Source: Danio rerio (taxonomy: Eukaryota > Chordata > Actinopteri > Cypriniformes > Danionidae). From it: 64,000 nucleotides of DNA. Location: NCBI RefSeq assembly GCF_049306965.1, contig NC_133176.1, positions 47,576,001 through 47,640,000 on the forward strand. Reading direction: 5' to 3'. Position numbers and translations under genes: made by a program. The number at the start of each line of letters is the position of its first letter. Position 1 is the first letter of the stretch. The notes below the pieces were generated by a model. It was not told the DNA's origin, searched no databases, and saw only the letters and a program-made list of their open reading frames with translations. This document shows positions 13,003-23,300 of the stretch, piece by piece.

Positions 13003-15552
13003 TAAAGCTGCAAGCAGCGATGATAGGGACCTCGCACCCGGGCTCACCGCCGCCCGGTGGCCTTACGATTGACAGAGAACAGCGAACAATAATAATTTAA
13101 GCCAATATATTTTTAAAAATCTAAGAAAATCACACATTTATGCCAAACTTCCTCCTGTCAGCAGGTGGCGCTATAACTGTGACTCACAATTGGCATGTAG
13201 ATGTCTTCCGGAGAGGAATCTTATCAACCATGTGAAGTTTCAGGCACATGGGACATTGTGTGGCTGAGTTATAAGCCAAACTACCTTCTGCCAGCAGGTG
13301 GCGTTATGACTGACTCAATATTGTTATGTGGATGTGTTCAGGAGTGGACTTTTATCAATCATGTGAAGTTTCAGGCTGATCAGAGATTGTGTGGCCGAGT
13401 TACAAGCCAAACTTCCTTCTGCCAGCAGGTGGCGCTATGACTCTGACTCAATATTATTATGTAGATGTGCTCAGGAGAGGACTTTCATCAACCATGTGAA
13501 GTTTCAGGCAGATCGGACATTGTGTGGCCGAGTTACAAGCCAAACTACCTTCTGCCAGCAGGTGGCGATATGACTGACTTAATATTGTTATGTAGATGTC
13601 TTCAGGAGAGGACTTTTATCAATCATGTGAAGTTTCAGGCAGATCAGACATTGTGTGGTTCAGTTATAATAACTTCCTGTTCCATGGCGAAGCGTTGAGG
13701 TTTGTCATGCCACCACAGACACGCCCCTCTGCAAAAACTCTAGATCTTCACAATATATTATCGCTAGAGCTTTTAGATGACACCACTCTGTTTTGCTGCT
13801 GATACAGGAAAGTTTGTGGAAGGAGTTTGTTACAGTGTCAAACTTGTCATTTCCTGTGGCCAGCAGGTGGCGCTATAACTGTAACTGGATATCAGCACAT
13901 AAACCTGTTCAGGTCAGGACTGTTATTAAATGTGTGAATTTTGAGGCAGATCGAATATTGCATGCCTGAGTTATAACGACTTCCTGTTTTGTGGCGAATC
14001 AAAGTTTGCGAGGCCGCCACGGACACACCCATTTATGAAAACTCTAAAGCTTCGCAATTTATCATCACCAAGGCTTTAAGATGACAAAACTCAATTTTGG
14101 TGTTGATTGGATAAAATCCCTAGGAGGAGTTCGTTAAAATACAACGCCTGGAAATGGCAAAAATGCCTCTTTTTCGCCGCAGGAAGTTAATAATATCTGA
14201 CTTGCTGTTGGGTTTGAGATATGGCTCCAAGAGACTTTTTCGTATGTTTTGCCATGTTTGAGGTGTGTGCCAATTTTTGTGCATGTGCGTGATTCGTAGA
14301 TCGAGGGCTCGTCCGTTTAATTTTTCTAGGTGGCGCTGTCGAGTCATTTTGCCACGCCCACTTCAATATTGTTACGTGGATGTGTTCAAGAGATGACGTT
14401 TATCAACCATGTGAAGTTTCAGGCAGATCGGACATTGTGTGGTTGAGTTATAAGGACTTCCTGTTCCATGGCGAAGCGTTGAGGTTTGTCATACCGCCAC
14501 GGACACGCCCCTCAGCGAAAACTCTAGATCTCTACAATATATCATCGCTAGAGCTTTCAGATGACACCACTCAATTTTGGTGCTGATACGATAAAATTTG
14601 TGGGAGGAGTTTGTTACTCCGTAAATCATGTCATTTCCTGTGGCCAGCAGGTGGCGCTGTAACTGTATCTGGGTATTGGCATGTAAACGTGTTCAGGTCA
14701 GGACGCTTTTCAAGCGTGTGGATTTTGAGGCAGATCGGGTAATGCATGCCTGAGTTATAACGACTTCCTCTTTTGTGGCGAATCGTCAAAGTTTGCGAGG
14801 CCGCCACGGACACGCCCATCGATGAAAACTCTAAAGCTTCGCAATTTAACATCGCCAAGGCCTTTAGATGACAAAACCCAATTTTGGTGTCGATCGGATA
14901 AAATCCCTAGGAGGAGTTCGTTAAAATACAACGCCTGGAAATGGCAAAAACGCCACTTTTTCGCCGCAGGAAGTTAAAAATATCCGACTTCCTGTTGGGT
15001 TTGAGATATGGCTCCAAGAGACTTTTTTGTATGTTTTGGCATGTTTGAGGTGTGTGCCAACTTTCGTGCATGTGCGTGATTCGTGGATCGGGGGCTTGTC
15101 CGTTTAATTTTTCTAGGTGGCGCTGTCGAGTCATTTTGCCACACCCATTTCCGAGACCCGTAATAAACGTAAATTTTCGCCACTTATGAGGCGTGTGCAA
15201 AGTTCCGTGAGTTTTCGGGCATGTTTAGCCCCTCAAAATCGCGATTCATTCCGGAAAAGAATAATAATAATAATAATAATAAACGGAGCAATTCCAATAG
15301 GGCCTTGCACCGTTCGGTGCTCGGTCCCTAATAAACGGAGCAATTCCAATAGGGCCTACGCACCGTTTCGGTGCTCGGTCCCTAATAAACGGAGCAATTC
15401 CAATAGGGCCTTGCACCGTTCGGTGCTCGGTCCCTAATAATAATAAACGGAGCAATTCCAATAGGGCCTACGCACCGTTTCGGTGCTCGGTCCCTAATAA
15501 ACAGAGCAATTCCAATAGGGCCTACGCACCGTTTCGGTGCTCGGTCCCTAAA
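13000..15552 (+). repeat. Tandem repeat copy 6 (multiple hairpin tails)
   Basis: The head begins within the AAT run. Boxes lie near 13158, 13292, 13422 and 13555, followed by long modules ending near 14365 and 15152. After an (AAT)n run (about 15260-15281) the terminal ~53-bp tail is present five times in tandem, described separately. The array ends where the duplicated kinase unit starts. Confidence 0.85.
15281..15552 (+). repeat. Five tandem copies of the 3' hairpin tail
   Basis: A 51-54 bp segment starting AAACGGAGCAATTCC and ending CGGTCCCTAA is repeated five times, with a short AAT spacer before the fourth copy. Two subtypes occur in the order short, long, short, long, long. They are TTGCACCGTTCGGTGC and TACGCACCGTTTCGGTGC. 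The stem GCACCG/CGGTGC is the same in both and only the loop and flank differ. The final CTAA fits the CTRR 3' end rule of Helitrons. Confidence 0.8.
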
Positions 15553-15829
15553 TATTTGAGATGTAATCCTAGAACTCTCTGATCCTCCATGTACTGCAAG
15601 GATGCTTAAATGATCTAGAAAAGGAACCGAAAACTTCATCAAACCATGAGAGCTCAGTCTTGCACTGTATGTGTGTTGCACTGCTGACATTTACCTCAGA
15701 TTAGCCCACGCTTTGTTTAAATCAGAGGAAGTCGCGCAGGCCTCTGGGTTACACGTCAGCAGTGCGACACGCAGTGCACTGTGCTTTCATTTTGGTGTCT
15801 TTCTGATACACTTGCACACCTGCCGCTTC

Positions 15830-16690
15830 TCCACGATGGACGTCCAGGGTTCTCCAGCCCTGGCGACTAGCAGCTCTGCACAAGAAGTTTGGCCAGAGGA
15901 GAAATGGTCGAGCCCAACTGAGCCTGGTTTCTCTCGAGGTTTTTTTCCTTCACTTTAGTCAATTGGTGAAGATTTGTTCCTCGCCACTGTCGCCACTGGC
16001 TTGCTTGGTTTGGGACTTGTGGAGCTGCGCATCGATGGATTTGCTCTTCAGTGTTTGGACTTTCAGCAGTGAAAATTAAACCACACTGATCTGAACTGAA
16101 CTGAACTTCAACTCTGAAAACTGGACTGACACAGTTTCAATTTACTAGAACTTCTGTGTTAAGCTGCTTTGACACAATCTACATTAGAAATATTAGAAAT
16201 AAAGATAAAATATGAAGGGTCAGAGAGCTTTCGATTTGATCTAAAATTATTTAATTTGTGTTCTTAGTATGAACTAAACATGAACATGAACTGACATGAG
16301 GTGAGTAATTAATGACAATAATGGTAATTAATGGTGCCTAGACGGCAGCTCTGCACAAGACGTTTGGCCAAAGGAGAAATGGTCGTGCCCAACTGAGCCT
16401 GGTTTCTCTCGAGGTTTTTTTCCTTCACAACAATTTGTGAAGTTTTGTTCCTCGCCACTGTCGCCACTGGCTTGCTTGGTTTGGGACTTGTGGAGCTGCA
16501 CGTTGATGGATTTGCTCTTCAGTGTTTGGACTTTCAGCAGTGAAATTTAAATCATACTGAACTGAACTGAACTGAACTTCAACTATGACAACTGGACTGA
16601 CTGTTTTAATTTACTTGTATGTTAAGCTGCTTTGACACAATCCACATTGTAAAAGCTCTATGGAAATGAAGATGAATTGAATTAATGATA
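15830..16690 (+). repeat. Doubled dispersed repeat of unit 1
   Basis: Two copies of a ~340-bp element lie side by side, each running from GCAGCTCTGCACAAGA through GGTTTCTCTCGAGGTTTTTT to a tail with AAGCTGCTTTGACACAATC and, in the second copy, GAAGATGAATTGAATT. I recognise the motifs as belonging to an abundant fish dispersed repeat but cannot name the family. The same pair occurs in units 2, 3 and 4 at 26287-27147, 36790-37650 and 46985-47840. Confidence 0.6.
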
Positions 16691-16929
16691 AAACTCCATT
16701 AGGAAATCCGGTGCTGTCGTAGTCCTCTCCTCTAAAGTGTCATCAAAGATCTGCACAACTGTCTTTCTACCTCATAAATGAATCTGGTGTTCTGTCAAAT
16801 TGCTTTATACAAAGTTCTTTGAATTGTTTTGTAATGAATTGCTTTTATATATTGTTGGCTAATGATTCAAATAAAATCTTGTGAATCAAACTGAAGCCCT
16901 AATCATCATTTCTGTGAGTTTTTAAATGA

Positions 16930-17275
16930 CTTCTTCAAGAGTTCACACATTTAGCTGATGATTGATTATAAGCTTGTTTGGCATGCTGTCCCGGGAGAGA
17001 GCCCTGAACTCATAAGATCCTCGAGCCCTGGGCTTCCTCCCTTTTGTAGGACGAGAGGGGAGATTAAGTTCAGGTAGATCTTGACGACTCCCCCGCTTAT
17101 TTGTGGCTATAGATGAATTGAGTTGGCTAGGAACTTGACTACGGTGCCAATTTGGTTTAGTCAATTTACTTAGCACGCATGTCTTTGGACGGTGGGAGGA
17201 AACCGGGGAACCCCTCGCAAGCACTTGGAGAACATGTAAACTCCGCACAGAAATGTCGACTGGCCTGACTATGAT
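16930..17275 (-). mobile_element. SINE-like dispersed repeat fragment
   Basis: The stretch ends in CATGTCTTTGGACGGTGGGAGG...GAACATGTAAACTCCGC, a block typical of DANA/HE1-type zebrafish SINEs. It is joined to a GCATGCTGTCCCGGGAG segment that recurs in cyprinid DNA. The matching block in the full SINE at 59781-60155 reads in the opposite direction, hence the minus strand. Counterparts lie at 27391-27728, 37895-38232 and 48083-48425. Confidence 0.5.
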
Positions 17276-17554
17276 TACTGTAAGAATAATGTTAATATCG
17301 TAATACTAGTGGACTTGCAACAAATTATATTTATACATGCAAATAATTATAGCAGATATTGTCTCCTTATGAACTGGTGAATATTTTCTTGAATAGTAGG
17401 TGAATATTATTGTGTTTAAATGCATCTTATTAATATAAGTCTGTAAATTAATGTTGTTTCAGATTTTCAGCTTTTCTGATACATACTGTAGTTACTCTCA
17501 AATGTAGTAAAATGAAGTATTTACTTTTCCGTCTTAAAAAAGTGCACTAAACGT

Positions 17555-17589
<35 letters not shown>

Positions 17590-17774
17590 ATTGACAATTT
17601 TTGTAATCAGTTTTATAAACCGGGAAACTAAATTGTAATTGTAAGTAATTACAATAAATAACAATAAAATACAAGTAAAAGTGTGTTTAGTGGGACAAAT
17701 CCATGAAAAATATGTGGTAATCATGATTTAGCTACAACAACTTTTTAAAAATGTTATTTATTTATGGTTCTGTG

Positions 17775-18408
17775 CCTGACGATCGGGTTGTTGTGGTCCT
17801 AACCTTCAACACCATCTGTTCCACAATGCACTGGACCCTTCTTGCAGGAATGTGTTCCTATGTTGCTCCTTCAGGCTGAGCCTGGACAGGTTCCGTGGGA
17901 TAAACCCCGACCATGAGGCGCTTGCATATGTGTCCCAACCCCAGGCTTGGCTCCAGTTGGAAGAACATCCTTACCCAAGTGGAGTTCAAGTATCTTGGGG
18001 TTTTGTTGATGAGTGAGGGAAGGATACAACGTGAGTTTGACAGGCAGATTGGTGCAGCAGTAATGCAGTCAATGTACCAGTCTGTTGTCGTGAAAAAGGA
18101 GCTGAGCTGAAAGGCAAAGCTTTTGATTTACCAGTCAATCTAAATTTCTACTCTCACCTATGGTCTTGAGCTTTGGGTCATGACTCATGATTGAAAGGAC
18201 AAGATCTCTGATACAAGTGGCCGAAATGAATTTCCTTTGCAGGGTGGCAGGGTGCAGCCTTATAGATGAATTAAGGAGCTCTGCCACCCAGGAGGAGCTC
18301 GGAGTAGAGTCGCTGCTACTCCACATCGAGAGAAGTCAGCTGAGGTGGCTCAGGCATCTGTTTTGGATGCCTCCTGGACGCTTACCTTGGGCCCAGAAAA
18401 GCAGATGA
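17775..18408 (+). mobile_element. LINE ORF2 3' fragment (unit 1)
   Basis: Conceptual translation gives pieces typical of the C-terminal part of a fish non-LTR retrotransposon reverse transcriptase: FKYLGVLLMSEGRIQREFDR, IGAAVMQSMYQSVVVKKEL, then MNFLCRVAGCSL and LLLHIERSQLRWLRHLFWMP. The frame is broken and the N-terminal half is missing, so it is dead. It has lost the ~185 bp kept in unit 4. The family is probably Rex-like (RTE or CR1 lineage), not resolved by eye. Confidence 0.75.
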
Positions 18409-19661
18409 TGATTTCATTTATTTTTTAAAACCACACTCCTACGTCATCTTGTGGTGGGCCTCAGAATTGCAGGTATTTGGGTTCTATTTTAATGTCAGGA
18501 AATAAAAAGAGAGACTTAATGAGTTTATACCACTTCACTTCGGGGTTGCACAGTGGCTCACAGTTTTAGTTTTGGTTTGAAAACGCATAAGTTTTGCCAT
18601 CTGTCCACATTACATCGAAGTTTTCGAGCGCCGAAAACGGAGTGTTTTTGAAATGCTGGAGAGGCCATTTTCATCCTAAAACGCTGCTGCTCCATCTCAG
18701 TGTGGATGGGGGAAAACAGAGACATCTGAAAACGATGTTATCTACCTATCAGATTTTGCCTACTATCCATCATGAGGAAGACAAGTATCATTAATAAGTG
18801 TGTGTATTATGGAAGTCTCAAATCATATGCATTAAAATTATTTTATTAATTTAATTTTTAATTCAACTATAGGGGTACGGCCAGGTTGGGGGCCCCCAAG
18901 ACATTGTGCAGGGGTCTCTGAATTCTTAATCCGGGCCTGCCTTTTGAAGACTTTCATTTGGATTCTCAGTCTACATGAAAACCAAAGGCCATGATTGATT
19001 AAATTGTAATATGACTGTTATCTTGATGGATAAAGCAAAAACAATAAGTGAAACGCATTTTAAAACGCACTAGGTTTACAAATATGACAGTTGCTAGTTC
19101 TGCTTAAGGAGGTTAATAATATTCACCGCAACTGCTTTTACTCTAGTCGAAATAAAACTTTAACCGAAACAAGACTTTCTCCAGAAGAATGTTAATATAA
19201 ATACTGTGAAAAATTCTATTCTCTGGAAATATATGAAAAAGAGTAGCTAATGATTTTGAACGGTCAAAAGTTTGGGGTCAGTAGGATTTTAAAATGTTTT
19301 AAAATCAGCTTCTTCTGCTCACCAAGGCTGCATTTATTTAACCAAAAATACAGTACAAATTGTAAAATTGTCAAATGTTGTTGGACTATAAAATAACTGT
19401 TCAAAAGAAGTTTATTATTTAATAATTTATTTCAGTGAATTTAACCTCTCAAGGCCCAAGATGTTTTTTTACGTGCATTTTTTATTTCTCTTTGCTATTT
19501 GGGCGTATTGGAATCTAAATAGAATAAAAATCTAAGTATCATCTTTTGATCATATCATGTACTTTTAGAGAAAAATGATGTCCATTTATGTGGACTTGGG
19601 GTCTAAATTTACCTAAAACATTCTTTCCTGACTGTTTTTAATGCATTGATAACAGATAGGC

Positions 19662-19665
<4 letters not shown>

Positions 19666-19728
<63 letters not shown>
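19666..19728. repeat. (AT)n microsatellite, unit 1
   Basis: About 63 bases of alternating TA upstream of the kinase gene. The same locus is about 83 bases plus a poly-T run in unit 2 (30127-30231) and only about 16 bases in unit 3 (40564-40579). Confidence 0.95.
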
Positions 19729-19732
<4 letters not shown>

Positions 19733-20277
19733 TTATTTTTTTAATGTTTTGACTATCAGAGAGTAAAAACTACATTTGTTTTGGCCATTTTGGACAGTTA
19801 AAAATAGTGTTTGGGACATTTCATATGCTGCAAAACAGATGCAGGGTGACAATGTATTTCTGTAACTAAATATAAAACATTCAAAGTATTTTAAATAGCC
19901 GTTTAAGAGCTAAAATGTGCCGTCCAGGTATGTGCTGATTACTCCAGTCTTCAGAGTCAATGATTCTTCTAATATTAATTATTATTATTAATATTATGAT
20001 GATTATTATCAATGGTAATATTAATTAAAGCAATAATGACTGGACTGATAATTTGTTTAAAACTGCAAACATAAGAAAGCAGTTATTTAAAATTTTAATA
20101 AATATTTAACAATTGAATTTTTTTTACATTTAATAAATGCTGCCTTGATAAACAGAATAAATTTCCTTAAAAAACAATTAAAAACTCTTTTGACCAGTTA
20201 TAGGCTGATATATTAGCATATTAACATGTGCTGTGCTCCTTACAAGCAATGACAAATAATTAGAACGTCGAATGCCG

Positions 20278-20285
20278 TGACGTCA
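20278..20285. promoter_or_regulatory. CRE palindrome upstream of kinase gene 1
   Basis: A perfect TGACGTCA cAMP-response element lies 68 bp upstream of the most 5' in-frame ATG (20353) and 185 bp upstream of the better-placed ATG (20470). It is kept unchanged in all three units. No TATA box is obvious. CREB/ATF binding is inferred from the motif. Confidence 0.5.
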
Positions 20286-20352
20286 CCGGACTGCAAATAG
20301 TTTAGAATTGCCTCAGAGTGACAAACGAACGAGTACAGTGAACAGTGATTTA

Positions 20353-23300
20353 ATGACTTTAGCGACTTGTTTTGCGTCTCAAATGGAAAAAAATAAGTCA
20401 ACTGTGTTTTTTAATCGAGTTAAAACGATCACGACTGACTTTGTCAACAATAATCATCAGAGTGACACGATGGCTTCTCGTACACCTCCTGTCGTGATGA
20501 GAAGCCCAACAGGTGAGATGAGAGTTTACAAAGACTGTGTATTCCCACTTAAAATGCAATAAAAAGTAACGTTAAAATAATAATTATATATCGCCATGTA
20601 AGCTTACCAACTTGAGAGGCAAATATGCAACCTATCGTGATTGTAATTGCTTCATGTAACGTTAGTTATGATATTGTGTATTTTCTGACTTCGTGATTGA
20701 GCCCTGCTTTATTATATAGTATTGACATTCTGGCTTTGAAAGTTTTTCATTTTCACGGCCTCATTCAGCAGAACTTGTGCTTTGTTAACGTTTCTGATAA
20801 AAAAAAAAAAAACATTTTAATATTAGAATCTTTCATGTGTCTACACATAAACCTACACATTAATTTTCTTAGGTTTCGTTTTTGATTGTATGTATAAATA
20901 TTTGACCTATTTCAGCAAACTGAGTGAGAATATTATATTTAAGTCTTTATTTTGTGCAGAAGGAATTAAAAAATGTTCATAACTCTGTTTCTCAACCTGA
21001 GTTTCATGAGCAAGATGTACATTTGGATTTTTAAGACTGATTGTTAAATATTTTGTTATAATTTACTCACAGATTTCTGAACTGGAGAACCAGAGCAAGA
21101 GAAATTGTTCACTTTGAGTTTGATGATTGCTAATGGAAAGATTAAAAAATGTTGATTTATTTTCATTAGTTTTTTTTTTGTTTTTTGTGGTGAAGAAGTG
21201 GACTCTCCCCCCTGAATTAATAGCCCCCTTTATTTTTTCCACCAATTTCTGTTTATCAGAGATATTTTTTTTCAAAACATAATAGTTTTAATAACTCATT
21301 TCTAATAACTGATTTATTTTATCTTTGCCATGATGACAGTAAATAATATTTGACTAGATATTTTTTTTCAAGACGCCTCTATACAGCTTAAAGTGACATT
21401 TAAAGGCTTAACTAGGTTAATTAGGTTAAATAGGCAGGTTAGTGTGTAATGATGGTTTGTTCTGTTGTCTATCAAAAAATATAAATAGCTTAAAGAGGCT
21501 AATAATTTTGTTCTAAAACTTTTATTCTAGCCTAAATAAAACAAATATCATAATTTGGGAAATATTTAAAACAGAGGGTCTAATACTTCTGACTTTAACT
21601 GTACATTTGATTAAACATTGTGATGGTAATTGTTAAATAGTTAAATAACTGGTAAAACTCAAAGAATATTGACTCAGAAATGATGAATCATTATAATAGT
21701 TAAGTTATAATAGTCTTTATGTCTAGGCCCACTCGGAATCTGCTCCACATTATTGATTCTGTTTATTTACTTGTGTAAATGTGTGTAAATGTATATTTAT
21801 TGTTTTTAAATTAATTTCCGTAATATCATTGACTAATATGAAAATATTTAAATGATTTATTTACAATACAGCTTGTAAAGTAATATTTCCTGTCTTTTAG
21901 TAGATTTATTATATGAGAGACTTGCTTTGTTTGTAAGAAATGCTTTGCATTGTAAACATTAAATACAAGTTAAAAGTGTTTTACTTTTTAGTTCATATAT
22001 TAAGGTTTTAGTTACGATACTCCCAAAATCATTCCGCATAAATCCGCAGATTTTTTCAAATAAATTTTGTGCAGAAATAACAGAAAATATCTGCTGATTC
22101 CGTCTGGCTCTACTTATGTCTAATATGGATTTATGACTTACTGACCTTTATCAGCTTGTATTTGTCATTGAAATAATTTTCAATTTCACTAAATAATTTC
22201 AGTTTTCAAACATTTTCTATTATAATTGTACATTTATTATTGTTGTTTGTGTGATGTGTCTTTTATATTTCTAATTTACAGCAGTTTGTCTATTTTAAAC
22301 TTGTGGTTTAAGAGTTTTCTAATATTTCCCTGTTTATTTCTTTTACTTTAGAAAACCCAGAGAAAGGAAGGAAAGGGAATAAAGCCTCTGCTTTCTTGAA
22401 GAGAGCATGGAAGGCTGTAAAGCGCCCTTTCCTTTCCTCTGACCGGAGCAGAGTGGTGGTTCCCTTTGAACCACGGTCAGATATCGACGATTTTGAGCAC
22501 CTGCCTGTTCCAGGTCCCTCCAGGATCGTCGTAGCACATGCAGACCCTGAGCCGGTGTGGCTGCCAGGCCAGGTCTGTGAAGATCCTCAGCTGTTGAGTA
22601 TTCCGGGCCCCTCCAGGATCATTGCAGATGCGGCCCGTCCTGAGTCCTCAACGGCCCTCACAGGTCATGTTGACCCTGAGCTGATGCGTCCGCCAGTCCA
22701 GGTCTGCGATCGTCTCGAGTCGTTAGCTGTTCCAGGAACATCCAGGATCAAGCCAACGACCATCGCAGATCATGTTGACTCTGAGCAGATGCGTCCGCCA
22801 GTCCAGATCTGTGAAGATTCTCAGCCGTTGAGTGTTCCGGGCCCCTCCAGGATCAAGCAAGCAGCAGATGTGCTGAAAGCAGACCCGGCCCGTCCTGAGT
22901 CCTCAACAGCCCTCACAGGTCATGTTGATACTGAGCTGGTCTGTCTGCCAGGCCAGATCTGTAAAGATCCTCGGCTGATCAGTGTCCATGGCCTCTCCAA
23001 TGTTAACACAATGACGGATGCAGATTCGGCTTGTCCTGAGTCGCCTCCGTCTGTTCAAGACCCCTCTAAAATTGATGGGACTGATGGTGAGTCATCCTGA
23101 ATTTGGTTCATTTCATTTCTGCTGTCTGTTATTTTTTATGCTTTGTTGTTTTTAGCTTAAACATCAGACAGTGTCATTTGTTGTACTATTGGTTGTGTAT
23201 TTATTAGTAGCTGCAGCTCTGTTCATGGAGATGTTTCTGTTTGTTTTCTTCATTTTAGAAAAACCCAAGAAAGAAAGGAAAGGGAAAAGAGTCTCTGCTT

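Larger units (their letters stand above)
51..14660 (+). promoter_or_regulatory. Array of CTCF-like motifs inside the tandem repeat
   Basis: About 38 boxes of the form CCAGCAGGTGGCGCT or a close variant are spread through the array, all in the same orientation. The 15-mer fits the known CTCF core consensus CCASYAGRKGGCRSY at every position. About half the boxes are exact, for example at 890-904, 3516-3530 and 14644-14658; the rest mostly differ at one or two positions (TCAGCAGG, GGCGTTA, GGAGGCG). Spacing is ~130 bp in the short sub-repeats and 300-800 bp in the long modules. Binding is inferred from the motif only; methylation or heterochromatin could silence the sites. Confidence 0.5.

Noticed and set aside
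1412-14858. Recurring 60-108 residue open frames on both strands of the tandem array (for example the 75-residue minus-strand frame starting MAMLNCEALEF)
   Set aside because: They recur at the same place in every module because the DNA repeats, are short, lack domain similarity, and overlap on opposite strands. They are shadows of a non-coding repeat.
15671-15958. 95-residue frame starting MCCTADIYLRLAHALF, repeated in each unit (15671, 26128, 36632)
   Set aside because: Part of it lies in a dispersed repeat, unit 4 does not keep the frame, and no splice or start signals support it.
17913-18408. Frames in the LINE fragments read as possible host genes
   Set aside because: They are reverse-transcriptase tail sequence of a broken LINE, present in all four units with internal stops.
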